From the NCBI GenBank assembly GCA_013339685.2, contig CM023483.1, positions 149,925,915 to 149,989,914 of the forward strand: 64,000 nucleotides of DNA. The letters are read 5' to 3'. Made by a program: the position numbers and the translations under genes. Of the stretch, positions 11,914 through 21,853 are shown in pieces; position 1 is the first letter of the stretch, and the number at the start of each line of letters is the position of its first letter. Origin of the DNA: Hyalomma asiaticum. Lineage: Eukaryota; Arthropoda; Arachnida; Ixodida; Ixodidae. The notes under the pieces are model-generated. The model made no database searches. It was not told the DNA's origin and saw nothing but the letters and a program-made list of their open reading frames with translations.

Positions 11914-12462
11914 GTGTGAAGAAGTTCCACGATTATGTGTACGGCCGTCCCTTTCAGATTCACACGGATCATAAGCCACTGCTCAGGTTGTTCGTTCCCG
12001 ACCGCTAGACACCACAAATGTTGCCACGGATGCTGCATTGGTACATTTATTTAAATGGCTACCAGTATTCTCCATTCTACCAATGGCGGCGGCAGCTGGT
12101 TCAAGCGGATGGCCTGAGCAGGTTGCCTCTGCCGCAAATGCGCCAGGATGATCCCAAGCCGGTAGAGGTTGTTTTGTTGTTGAACAAGATTCCGGAACCC
12201 CCGCTCCAATGCTGTGGATGTAGCCACCTGTGCCAAGAAAGATCGCATCCTTTCCCGTGTGCTGAACTGGGCGTGGAAGGGCTGGCCAAGGGACCATGTG
12301 AGCGCCGAATTCGGGCCATTCATTTCACGGCAACATGAGCTGCCAATTCACAAGGGTTGTTTGCTGTGGGGCAATAGGGTGGTGGTGCCCGAAAAATTGC
12401 GTTTCTATGTACTTGAAACTTTGCATGCAGGACACCTGGGAATCGTCAGGATGAAGGCGTAG
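11914..12462 (+). pseudogene. Gypsy RNase H end and integrase zinc domain
   Basis: VYGRPFQIHTDHKPLL (RNase H) is followed by a stop and a degenerate stretch with VQADGLSRLPLP. The integrase N-terminal region is in the frame at 12214-12462 (FISRQHELPIHKGCLLWG, LHAGHLGIVRMK). At least two frame changes break it. The zinc-binding CKAC follows at about 12516. Confidence 0.8.
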
Positions 12463-12473
12463 CTTGGAGCTAC

Positions 12474-13656
12474 GTGTGGTGGCCTAGAATGCGTGCTGCC
12501 ATAGAAGAATGGGTGCGCCGCTGTAAGGCGTGCCAGGAGACGCGGCCGGACATGCCCCGAAGATCAGTCCACCATTGGGAGGACACATGGGCACCATGGT
12601 CCCGGCTGCATATTGATTTCGTCGGGCCGATTCAAGGTCAGACCTTTCTGGTGGTGGCTCTGCATATTGATTTCGTCGGGCCGATTCAAGGTCAGACCTT
12701 TCTGGTGGTGGCTGACTCGTATTCAAAATGGCTCGAGGTCATTAGGGTGTCATCGACGACGTCACTCACTGTGATTGGCTTCCTAAGAAGGCCGTTTGCA
12801 ACACACGGACTGCCGGACGTGGTTGTCTCAGATAACGGGGCACAGTTCACGTCCCTTGAATTCAAGAATTTTCTTAATGCAAATCTGATCCGTTAGCTTA
12901 CATTGGCACCCTTTCACCCCTCCACTAATGGACAGGCCGAGAGAATGGTGCGGACGACAAAAGAAGCCTTGTCTCGAATAACCAACGGAAACTGGCAAAG
13001 AAGACTGGCTGGTTTACTGCTACAGTAGCACATAACCCCACACACGGCCACGGGTTGTTCGCCGGCCGAACTATTAATGGGCCGTTGGTCGTCAACTATG
13101 CTGGGACCGGCTGCATGCGGACAGGGCTCCAGACATATCGTCCCAACAGACAGTACCTGTGCCCATTCCGCAGACATTCCAGCCAGAAGATCTCATCTTA
13201 ACTCGTAACTACAGTCAGGGCCTGCCACGGACTGCAGCAGTTATATCGAGAGCCACAGGGCCAGTGTCATATGAGGTCGTGTTACCGGATGACCGAGTAC
13301 TTCGGCACCATGGGGACCAGCTCCCGCGTCGAAGTGGCGCGGCTACCACAACATTGGAAGCAGCGGTGGCAGACCAACAACTAGAAAGTGAGTCTGCAGA
13401 GCCCCCCGCAACCAATAAGCAGAGCTGCGGAAATTCCGAAACCAAAGTAGTGGTAGAACAGCAACCCGAACACATTCAGCGTTCTAGCGATACGCCCAAA
13501 CATCAACTAGCGTTGATCGAGGGAATTCGTGAACTGGCCATGGCATCGAGTGAGCTACCGTCCGCTATCGTGCAGCCATGTTTACGTCGTTCACAGCGAG
13601 TTTGCAAGATTTCACAGAACTTGAGAGACTATGTGTTAGCATTAGCGGATTGCTAA
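12474..13656 (+). pseudogene. Gypsy integrase core and C-terminal part
   Basis: This holds the zinc-binding RRCKACQETRPD, the first catalytic Asp in HIDFVGP (present twice because of a 54-bp duplication), the second in VVSDNGAQFTS, and the Glu in SNGQAERMVRTTKEA (about 12925). A stop at 12896 and a gap in the frame at 12900-13150 separate the core from the C-terminal frame 13159-13656 (165 aa). That frame holds EDLILTRNYSQGLP and a tail ending CLRRSQR, typical of gypsy Pol ends. Inactive. Confidence 0.85.
12606..12713 (+). repeat. Exact 54-bp tandem duplication in integrase
   Basis: The units 12606-12659 and 12660-12713 are identical base for base. Each encodes LHIDFVGPIQGQTFLVVA, so the 18-codon duplication keeps the frame and doubles the first catalytic Asp. 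In an otherwise decayed gene an identical pair points to a late event or an assembly slip. Confidence 0.9.
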
Positions 13657-13670
13657 TAATGTTCTATCTA

Positions 13671-13852
13671 AGGGGGAAGGGGTGTTGTGTGCCCATGTTC
13701 AGCCACATATGACGTGTTGTAATTTTGGGTTGGCAACATTGTTAGGATTTTATGATGTCATGTAACTTAATAAAAAGCGACCGTAGCAAGCTGGTTGCAG
13801 GCAGTTTTAGTTGCATCGAACAGGTGGCAGCATGTCCTACCTCCGCGACACA
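13671..13852 (+). mobile_element. Polypurine tract and 3' LTR of the gypsy element
   Basis: AGGGGGAAGGGG (13671-13682) is followed at 13683 by TGTTGTGTGCCC, the probable LTR start. AATAAA is at 13769. The right border is not certain; GCGACACA near 13852 would give a 170-bp LTR of TG...CA type. No second LTR is present to confirm it. Confidence 0.55.
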
Positions 13853-14100
13853 ATACTCGCTACACTCAACGCGCCATGGAGCGAATGACCGTACTGCTGT
13901 GTCGCGCACCTTTCTCTGCACGGGGGCGGGGAGAACTCTTCGCCACCCTTTTGTGTCGCCAACCGGCGGTGCTTTGCTTGGCTTCGTAGAAAAAACTCAT
14001 TTCCCCCCTGCAAACAAGACAGCCCCTTTTCGGAAAAAAAGAAAAGAAATGCATAGAGATGTCCATGTCCTGTCGCGTGCATCACAATACACGCGATAGA

Positions 14101-14400
14101 TCGTAAAAGTATTCCACTAGTGAGATACTAATACATTTTGCAAATGTATCCCGATACAGAGATACAGATGGTCAAAAGTGTTTACGAGCAACATTGCGAT
14201 ACTCTTGCATCGCGATACTGCGCAGCTGAGCTTTTAAGGGGCGCTACTGCTGGATATTTTTTTGGAAAAGGAAGTAAGTGTAACTGTACTTCCAGTTACA
14301 AGTTCCTCTAAATTAAAAGTAACTAGTTACAGTTATAAGTTAGTGAAAATAGTAACTAGTTACCGGTAACACATTACTAGTAACTAGTTACTGCCCAAGA
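14101..14400. mobile_element. hAT-like end with TAACTAGTTA repeats
   Basis: The palindrome TAACTAGTTA occurs near 14320, 14353 and 14381, with TTACCGGTAA between, followed by CTGCCCAAGACTGG. Clusters of TAACTAGTTA beside a terminal CAG-like end are typical of hAT-type termini. No transposase is visible. Confidence 0.4.
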
Positions 14401-15392
14401 CTGGCCCAAACTATACGCACATTCAACATTGTTGTCGCACTTGCACATTTAACTGCGATCAACGCCGACTGGAAATATGTTCGATCCAGGTTACGTGATG
14501 CTACGCGGTCACATTTAATCGCGCTCACGCCCAATTGGGCCAAGATCGCTTATTTGGCTGACATCAGCACCAAACTATCCGGATTAGTTTGGACTATGTA
14601 GCAGCGACATGCAGGGCCTCGCTTCTTTGCATAAGCTCGCGTTCGAGGTCTGTCCAGTCGGACGAACTTGTGGGAAGACGGGAGGCGTTGGCTTGCCCAC
14701 ATATTTATGTATGACAACAGACGCTGTCGCTCTTGCCACAGTCTTCTACTCTTGCGCTCAGCTTGAATGTGTGGAGCAGATGAAACCCAACATTGTCGTC
14801 ATTATTGAGACTCTGATGGCTCGCCATAAGCTCATCCACAATGCCTTCTCATTTGTCAACATCATGACATTCTCTACCAACACGTGATCAACACATAGGC
14901 GTCTACTAGCTTGTGCGGCCCACGTGGTTGGCCACCAAAAGGCGTGGCGGCCACTTGTGGTAGGATGGCCACAATGGGCAGCACGATTATGTTACCGCGA
15001 GATGCGTGCCGCGTTTTGACTGGCGGCCGCACAACTGGCCTCTGAGTGAGCGAAATGCTATGGTGAATGCCAGTACCTGTCATCTGCTTTTATTTTGAAT
15101 TTGTAAGCTGAATAACTTTTGTTTTCCAGCGGCATTCTTCAAAATTGTTGTCGCATATATCTCAGCACAACACAAGGAACCCGCTTCAGTAAAACACTCT
15201 GCGAGTGAAATTTCGTTTCAGGGCCCCTTTATGTTGAGGCCTTTTAGTGAGCCCCCAAGTTTCTGTGCTGCAGGTAAGTAGTGGTAAGACGCAGCTGCTG
15301 TCCACTTTCCCCTTGGAGGACAATGGTAAGCTGCCATTCATTATTTGAGTGCCTGTAGTGAGCCCAAAATACGCCTACTTTAGCTGCTGAAG
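14401..15392. other. RIC8 intron, no feature recognised
   Basis: Moderately GC-rich. The 92-aa open frame at 14609-14887 shows no motif that I recognise and is not flanked by convincing splice sites. Confidence 0.4.
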
Positions 15393-15609
15393 AAGGAGAA
15401 TGCACTCTAAAAGAACTTGTTGTTGGGCTAGTTGGTAGAACATATCTAAACCTTATTCTGAGCGCAACCACACGACACATCCACACACACACCCACACAC
15501 CCAGGCATCAACCTGAGCGCTGTGCGTGGTTGATGCCTGGGTGTGTGGGTGTGTGTGTGGATGTGTCGTGTGGTTGCGCTCAGAATAAGGTTTAGATAAG
15601 GAGAATGCA
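15393..15609. mobile_element. PLE-derived foldback with 12-bp target duplication
   Basis: AAGGAGAATGCA occurs at 15393-15404 and 15598-15609. Inside is a 38-nt leader containing TTGTTGGGCTAGTTGGTAGA, then a perfect inverted repeat: 15443-15513 pairs with 15528-15598 over 71 bp without mismatch, with a 14-nt loop. The leader resembles the GAGCGAGTTGGTA leader of the PLE insertions at 24503 and 61160. It sits in the RIC8 intron only 6 nt beyond the exon end at 15616. Perfect arms suggest a recent event or an assembly artefact. Confidence 0.7.
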
Positions 15610-15615
15610 GCTCGC

Positions 15616-15779
15616 CTCTTCGACGTGGAACTTGTCGAGGCTGCAGGTGAGGTTGTAGAGCACTTTGAGCACTTCGGCTGCTAGCAAAGCATCTTCAGTG
15701 CTAAGCACAGGCACCGCCCCTACAGGATCACCCCCACGATGACGTCCTCGACGGCTGAGGCGCATACACCTCTTGGGTC
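15616..15779 (-). CDS. Ric8: RIC8 (synembryn) internal exon with conserved helix
   Basis: A 164-nt minus-strand exon. The acceptor is a T-rich tract ending ATATCTGCAG before 15779. With the single G left by the exon at 30866-30975 the frame opens GPKRCMRLSRRGR and reaches STEDALLAAEVLKVLYNL, then TCSLDKFHVEE. EVLKVLYNL is the signature helix of RIC8 (LKVLFN in vertebrates). The reading frame ends in phase 0 after GAAGAG, where no GT is available; GCGAGC follows, so a GC-AG intron is inferred. The next exon (7704) begins with GAG GAA GAA and gives a continuous acidic linker. Confidence 0.8.
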
Positions 15780-16017
15780 CTGCAGATATGTCAAGAAAAA
15801 AAATTTGCACACGACAGAGTTTGCAAAAGTATTGTCTTGTAGCTGTAATGAAATACTTATTTATTTATTTTTCACTGTACCACAGCGCCCGTGGGTGTTG
15901 CATGAGCAGTGAAGACGGAGTATCAATATATAACGCAAGTGGCAACACATTGTGTATACGTACATGAAAGTTGATTCACAGTGCACTAACAAACTCACAC
16001 AAGCGTGCAAATACTGC

Positions 16018-16236
16018 CCTGCCACGGTGGTCTAGTGGCTCTGGTACTCGGCTGCTGATCGAAGGTTGCGGCATCGAATACCAGCCATGGCAGCTGTATT
16101 TCAATGGAGCCGAAATGCTGACACCCGTGTGCTGCGTGATGTATATGCATGTTAAAGTACTCCAAGTGGTCAAAACCTCCAGAGCCCTCCACTACTGTGT
16201 CTCTCATAATCATAATGCTTACTTAATAAACCCATG
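16018..16236 (+). mobile_element. tRNA-derived SINE (Ruka-like), near full length
   Basis: A promoter A box (TGGTCTAGTGGCTCTGG) and B box (GGTTGCGGCATCGAATACC) are followed by GCCATGGCAGC, GAGCCGAAATGCTGACACCC, GTTAAAGTACTCCAAGTGGT and TCCACTACTGTGTCTCTCAT. The order matches the Ruka-type body (GTTAAAGAACCCCAGGTGGT in my memory). The many substitutions show an old copy. It lies in the 15-kb RIC8 intron on the opposite strand. Confidence 0.75.
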
Positions 16237-16828
16237 TTCATTACAGTTCTGAACGCCCCTGAAGCTGCCTAATCTTACTTTGTGTGTTATATCACGCATT
16301 GCTATCGAATTCCTTGCTTCACCGCTTCTGGCAAAACTGCGACTTTCTTCTGCTTGCGGCCACCAGACACAGTTCTGCTTGTTTAGTAGTAGGCTGAGGT
16401 CATGTGCGCAATAGAAGCGTGCATTTGTATGACACACACATTGGGCATTGCTAAGGAGAAGTGCACGCGCGCTCCTGGGATCCTGACGAAGATGTAGTTT
16501 TTGTCCACTGGACAAGGACCAATTTGCTGGACAGCTTTGCTGTTAGAAAGAAACATCGTGTGAGGCAGCTACCACATTGGACCACTGGCCTATTCTAGAA
16601 AAAGAATGGGAATTTAAATGTTTCGGTTTCGCAGTTTGCTTACCTTAGCGGCACGGTCCAGCTGCAGTGAAACAATATCAGGCTTTCAAAAATATCGCCA
16701 GACATCTGTGCATGTCTATTATGCAATCTGAGAGATTCCCTTTGTCTGTGTAGTGGTTCCCAATCAAGCCTTTCTTTGAGGAACTTGAGACACTAAAAGT
16801 TCTGGTATAATTTAAAAAAACCATGTAT
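16237..16828. other. RIC8 intron, no feature recognised
   Basis: No motif seen on either strand. The minus-strand 98-aa open frame at 16219-16515 matches nothing I know. Confidence 0.4.
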
Positions 16829-17097
16829 TCAATTCTTATCACACAAGAGCGTCGACAGTTGGGCCAGTTGGTGCATGATTTCTGAAGAAAACCAGCTGAA
16901 CACACACGGACACAGAAGAAGAAGGCGCACAGGACGATGCTGGACTAACAACTGAAATTTTATTTCGGAAAACCGACATATAAAACCTTTCCAATCGCCC
17001 GCACCTGCGCGAGAGTCATTAACAGCACAAAAAAATAGATATGCTGGCGCATTACACAGCACTACCAGATAGCGGGCCACAAACACGTATCTCAGAA

Positions 17098-17720
17098 CTA
17101 CACCACACATGGAATGCCAGACCCCAGAAAACATTGTTCCTTTCTGCTGAGACTTACTGATGTGGCGCTTACACACGTGTCTTCATTTTTGACAATATGG
17201 AATGCTTCTAAAACTTCCCTAGCCGTCTTGCTCTTCCCCCTGGCCAAAATGCTGACTCGGTCAAACCAAGGGGTGCAACCACATTCCCTTACATGTCGCG
17301 GCAAGTGCGCGCCGTCACGAGACGAGAGCGAGGCTTGGTGTTCTTTCATGCGAGTATTAATACATCGCCCTGTTTGGCCGATGTATTTGTTGCCACATGA
17401 AAAGGGAATACAATACACAACCCTGGGTACACAAGAGGGAAAAAACACACTGTGTTGAGAACCACAACGGTCCGTCATCTGTCCATTCTCGCTAATGCGT
17501 CTACATAAGCTAGCTAATTTTCGAGGGGCTGAAAAAACTACGCGCACATCAAATCTGTTTGCCATCTTCTTAGGTTGTGCGATAGCCCGTGTACATATGG
17601 AATCACTTCCACCTTCTTATTCACCACCTTTCTAGTTGTGTCATTGCCTCTCCGAAACTGCCCTTTCTTTCACTAATAATGATTCAGCAACAGCCTTCGT
17701 CAAGTGCACCGGAAAACTGG
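17098..17720 (-). pseudogene. PLE C-terminal part with GIY-YIG endonuclease (left copy)
   Basis: The frame 17098-17565 (155 aa) carries the Penelope GIY-YIG nuclease, which nicks the target DNA: VVYCIPFSCGNKYIGQTGRC, then TRMKEHQASLS and the conserved DTCVSATSVSLSRKEQCF. Upstream, VVNKKVEVIPYVHGLSHNL in another frame (17570-17640) is the connector after the RT. The RT itself is missing. The catalytic Arg and downstream Glu region appear kept, but the copy is truncated and frameshifted. Confidence 0.85.
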
Positions 17721-17724
17721 CAGC

Positions 17725-18074
17725 AGTTTTTTCCCTCTTGTGCACCCAAGGTTGTGTATTGTATTCCCTTTTCATGTGGCAACAAATACATCGGCCAAAC
17801 AGGGCGATGTATTAATACTCGCATGAAAGAACACCAAGCCTCGCTCTCGTCTCGTGACGGCGCGCACTTGCCGCGACATGTAAGGGAATGTGGTTGCACC
17901 CCTTGGTTTGACCGAGTCAGCATTTTGGCCAGGGGGAAGAGCAAGACGGCTAGGGAAGTTTTAGAAGCATTCCATATTGTCAAAAATGAAGACACGTGTG
18001 TAAGCACCACATCAGTAAGTCTCAGCAGAAAGGAACAATGTTTTCTGGGGTCTGGCATTCCATGTGTGGTGTAG
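17725..18074 (+). pseudogene. PLE GIY-YIG endonuclease (right, inverted copy)
   Basis: Almost identical to the left copy from FFPSCAPKVVYCIPFSCG to the stop at 18072. The open frame extends upstream to 17589, but that part is the left copy read antisense, so the element begins at about 17725. A 3' UTR of about 215 bp follows, ending TTTTCTTCAGAAA at 18290. Confidence 0.85.
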
Positions 18075-18570
18075 TTCTGAGATGCGTGTTTGTGGCCCGC
18101 TATCTGGTAGTGCTGTGTAATGCGCCAGCATATCTATTTTTTTGTGCTGTTAATGACTCTCGCGCAGGTGCGGGCGATTGGAAAGGTTTTATATGTCGGT
18201 TTTCCGAAATAAAATTTCAGTTGTTAGTCCAGCATCGTCCTGTGCGCCTTCTTCTGTGTCCGTGTGTGTTCAGCTGGTTTTCTTCAGAAATCAATTCTTA
18301 TGAACTGGCCAAATCACATGCTGACTGCTGATCCCACACAGCACAAGCGTAATCTGGGGCAGATTGGACAAGAGATATGTATAGTTGTCTCTTAGCCTCA
18401 GCTGGTTGATTTATGTGTGAAGCTGCTTAAGCTGGCGGTGGAATGCACCCGATTCTTCACAAAAAATGACCATAAAATCATCATGAAACAAAATCATGTC
18501 CACTTCTTCTATGCAATGGCCAATATGCCCCATCTGCATGCATACTTTTCATTCTCTGGCGCCCATGCTC

Positions 18571-19019
18571 TCGACCCACTACTACAATAAAGTTGGGATG
18601 CTTCATCAGACTTATCTTGCGTTCACGGCTTAAGGTCACTACAACATAAATGAGGCGGCATGTTAACAGACTCCTCCCTTGGGATCATGCCTTCAGCACA
18701 CTACCATATAAAGGTGGAGGCGTCTGATTAGACTTATTTCGTGCTGATGCCTTCAGCCCAATACCACACAAAGTTAGAGGAATTTCATGACACTTCTTCC
18801 TTCTCTGGTGCTTGCCTTCAGCCCAATGCTACATTAAACGGACGAGTTTAATCACATTTCTTTCTTCTCTTGCATTCATGCCTCCACCCCAACTATACAT
18901 AAAAGCGGAGCTGTTTCATTAGATTTCTTTCGCTTGCGCTCATCCTTCAGCCCTATGCTACATAAATGCGGAGCCGTTTCATCAGAGTTCTTTGCGGTGA
19001 TGTCTTCAGCTCTATATAC
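18571..19019 (+). repeat. Minisatellite, about seven units of 58-66 bp
   Basis: Units start near 18571, 18629, 18689, 18749, 18814, 18880 and 18943. Each has CCTTCAGCCC, a CTACATAAA-like block, GCGGAG and TTTCATYAGA followed by a T/C-rich stretch. The units are diverged, so the array is old. Two more units are at 23991-24095 on the other side of the gypsy element. Confidence 0.75.
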
Positions 19020-19347
19020 GTGCTCTCATAACACGAAATTCGGTATACCTCGTGAACTTCCTTTATGCTATCAGTGTGGCGGTCGCGGACGAGTCGCTCG
19101 GTTTTGTCCTATGCGACGTGGTCCACGCAGGATGTTCTCCGAGTGGTCCACAACATTTCCACGGCGAAGCCGATGGCCCGTTTACTCCTACTGGCCTTCG
19201 AATAACCGACAGCGCGTGTACCAGCAGAGCATGCGTACTGACTCGCCCGCATCTGTACAGAGCTTGACACCACCTACTACGTGCCAGCAACGGTCACCAT
19301 CTCCAGGGCCCCGACCGCGGCTCTCGTCCCCTCCATCGGGAAACTAG
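19020..19347 (+). pseudogene. Gypsy Gag C-terminal part with zinc knuckle
   Basis: LPLCYQCGGRGRVARFCPMR follows the C-x2-C-x4-H-x4-C nucleocapsid knuckle, but the His is Arg. A Ser/Pro-rich tail (SPSPGPRPRLSSPPS) ends at a stop. The open frame starts at 18934 in minisatellite DNA, and that part is not gag. Confidence 0.7.
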
Positions 19348-19434
19348 CTGGCACGGCCGATGGAGGTCAGGTTGCCGGATGTACCGCTGTGCACACAAGT
19401 ATACCTCTGCCACCAGTTTCAATGTTATAAAACC

Positions 19435-19895
19435 AAGTTCATGTGATTATTGACAATGTTCCCACGATGGCGTTAATAGATACCGGTGCAACTGCTTTTA
19501 TGATGAGTTTAGTTTTCAATGAAAGACTTGGCCGAAAGTTTATGTTTTATTGAGACAAGCCTGCTACCTTTTGCGCAGTGAGCGGTGCATCTCTGTGTCC
19601 GCTTGGCATATGCACCGTGTCTGTTCGTGTTGCTGGAATTGTGTACAAGGCGGAATTCGCAGTGCTTGCCCATTCAACGCACGACGTTATCCTTGGCATC
19701 GACATTTTGCGAGGGTGCCGTGCAACTGTAGACTATGGCGCAGGTGAGGTTCTGTTGTCCGCTCTCGCCCAGCAGCCTCACTGTCGGAGAAAGAACCTCG
19801 TTATAGCTAAGGACGCGTTATTCCCGGCCCTTTCCATGGCTAGTGTGACGTTACTGCTTCCGAAACTGACTGGAGTACAGGTTCGTTCGACACAC
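19435..19895 (+). pseudogene. Gypsy aspartic protease region
   Basis: VHVIIDNVPTMALIDTGATA contains the active-site D-T-G. After a frame change near 19555, AVSGASLCPLGICTVSVRVA and HDVILGIDILRGCRATVDYG give the flap side and the second conserved ILG motif. The order is normal; the frameshift inactivates it. Confidence 0.8.
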
Positions 19896-20259
19896 TGATT
19901 GAGCCCCTGCCTTTGCCCTGTATGAAGAAAAATGTGTTTGTGCCATGCTGTGTAGTATCTCTGACTGGCAGGAACACTCACTTATGGGTGACGAACTGTG
20001 CGCCCGAGCCTGTAGTACTCCCGAAGCGCATGCACCTTGCCTTGTTTCAGGAGGAATGCGACATCTGCATTGGAGTGTCAGACGCCGCTGATGACCCTTC
20101 TGATGCGATACTGATCGCCGCTGATGTGACATCTGCAACAGTGTCAGACGCCGCTGATGACCCTTTGATGGAGTCAGATTTCTTAAAAACGGTCAGCAAT
20201 TGTCTCTTCCATCACAGAAGTGAAGAGCCTAGGCTGGATTGCTGGCCTGACATGCTAAT

Positions 20260-21118
20260 GTGCTTGATTTCGCACAAAAGGCATTCATAACTCAGGTACC
20301 GAGCACACGCACTCGTCACAAGATCGACACCGGATCGGTGCATCCTCTCAGAGAGAAGCCCTACCATGTTTCCGTGTTGGAGCGCAAGGTCATTGCACAG
20401 CAAGTCAGCGACATGCTACAAACCGGTATCATTCAAGAATTGTCGAGCCCCTGTTATCCTGGTTAGAAAAAAAAGACGGCTCATGGAGGTTCTGTGTTGA
20501 CTACTGACGTCTCAACTCCATAACCAAAAGGACATCTACCCACTTCTTCGCATCGATATGTCATCGCCTGCCTCCATTCGGCGTCTTACTTTTCCTCCGT
20601 AGACTTGTGATCTGGATATTGGCAAATTCCTATGGATCTGGCCGACAAAGAAAAGACGGCTTTTGTAATCCCAGACGGTTTGTTCGAATTTAATGTTATG
20701 CCGTTCGGCTTGTGCAATGCCCCCGCCACGTTTGAAAGATTTATGGACACGGTATTGCGGGGCCTCAAATGGGAAATCTGCTTATGCTACTTGGATGACG
20801 TCATAATCTTTGGCCGGACATTTGAAGGAACACAATCACCGCCTCGACCTTGTCCTAACCTGCCTGGAGAAAGCTGCACTTAAACTGAACTCCAAGAAAT
20901 GTCGCTTTGGAGAACGTGAAACTCTGGTATTGGGACACCTCGTGGACGCAAATGGCGTCAGGCCGGATCCGCAGAAAGTCGCCGCCGTCAGCAACTTCAA
21001 GCAGCCTCAATCTATCCGGGACCTGTGGAGTTTTCTGGGCCTGTGCTCATACTTTCGTCGCTTCATTCCAAACTTCGCGGATAAGCCACAGCCACTAACT
21101 GACTTGCTGCAAAAGTAG
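20260..21118 (+). pseudogene. Gypsy reverse transcriptase
   Basis: REKPYHVSVLERKVIAQQVS and DMLQTGIIQE start the fingers (frame 20260-20466). A stop near 20464 follows, then GSWRFCVDY in another frame, and the palm in frame 20632-20883 with FNVMPFGLCNAPATFERFMD and the catalytic CYLDDVIIF (about 20785). The thumb continues in frame 20810-21118 with LVLGHLVDANGVRPDPQKV and SFLGLCSYFRRFIPNF. Part of the palm before 20630 is rearranged. Confidence 0.85.
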
Positions 21119-21853
21119 GTGCCTTTCCACTGGACACAGGATTGCGAATCTTCATTGATGCAGCTAAAGTTCATGTTGACTTCAGGGCCGGTGCTACGTC
21201 ACTTTGATCCTTCTGCTCCAACAGAAATTCATACAGACGCTAGTGGAATCGCAATCGGCGCAGTGCTCATTCAACGTCATGGCCATTCTGAGCACGTGAT
21301 CGCCTATGCTAGCCGTTCCTTGAACAGGGCAGAGCGCAACTATACAGTAACGGAACAGCAGTGCCTGGCAGTTGTTTTTGCTGTTCACAAGTTTCGCCCA
21401 TACGTCTACGGCCGACATTTCTCAGTCATCACCGACCCCCATTCACTGTGTTGGTTAGTGGCACTACACGACCTCTCCGGACGACTTGCGCGGTGGGCTC
21501 TCGGCTTACAAGAATTTGACTATACCGTATGCTACAAAAGCGGTAACCTCCACGCAGACACCGATTGCCTATCACACCTTCCTCTAGTGAAGACTGAGTG
21601 CAACGCTGAGAATTTTGATCAGTACATCGGTGCCGTTGACTGTCGATTTCCCGACCTTGCAAGTTTCCGGACGGCACAGGATGACTGTACTCTGGACTCT
21701 CTGTTCGCCTCCGCGAATCAACATGTTAGTACGAGTCGCTTTGTGGTTTATGACGATGTCTTGTACAAAACAAATTACTCCGGCCAAGGGGCATGTCTGC
21801 TTCTCATCGTTCCTCACACTTTACTTTCTCATGTCTTTTGGCGCCATTCATGA
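21119..21853 (+). CDS. Gypsy RNase H and integrase linker, open frame
   Basis: A 244-aa open frame begins just after the stop that ends the thumb frame. RNase H motifs are complete: IHTDASGIAIGAVLIQ (catalytic Asp), VIAYASRSLNRAERNYTVTE (catalytic Glu), and VITDPHSLCWL, where the usual TDH is TDP. KSGNLHADTDCLSHLP ends RNase H, and the tail enters the integrase N-terminus before a frameshift near 21840. It is a piece of Pol, not a free gene. Confidence 0.8.
   Translation: MPFHWTQDCESSLMQLKFMLTSGPVLRHFDPSAPTEIHTDASGIAIGAVLIQRHGHSEHVIAYASRSLNRAERNYTVTEQQCLAVVFAVHKFRPYVYGRHFSVITDPHSLCWLVALHDLSGRLARWALGLQEFDYTVCYKSGNLHADTDCLSHLPLVKTECNAENFDQYIGAVDCRFPDLASFRTAQDDCTLDSLFASANQHVSTSRFVVYDDVLYKTNYSGQGACLLLIVPHTLLSHVFWRHS

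Larger units (their letters stand above)
10286..13852 (+). mobile_element. Ty3/gypsy retrotransposon, 5'-truncated, split by a LINE
   Basis: A plus-strand gypsy element lies antisense to RIC8. It retains the RT thumb and first half of RNase H (10286-10762), is interrupted by a LINE (10763-11703) and an unassigned 200 bp, resumes in RNase H at about 11914, and continues through integrase to a polypurine tract and 3' LTR. Gag, protease, the RT palm and the 5' LTR are absent. Confidence 0.85.
16829..18301. mobile_element. Head-to-head pair of Penelope-like elements
   Basis: TCAATTCTTAT at 16829-16839 and at 18291-18301 is an 11-bp target duplication enclosing the whole unit. A 39-nt leader (16840-16878, with TTGGGCCAGTTGGTGCATGA) is followed by a minus-strand PLE (16879 to about 17720) and a shorter plus-strand PLE (about 17725-18290). 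The arms 16879-17447 and 17728-18290 are inverted copies of about 565 bp with few differences. This is an inverted, 5'-truncated PLE dimer inserted as one event. Confidence 0.85.

Noticed and set aside
16879..16905. Hammerhead ribozyme core (CTGAAGA) in the PLE terminal region
   Set aside because: Only one of the conserved core boxes is seen and I could not build the three stems.
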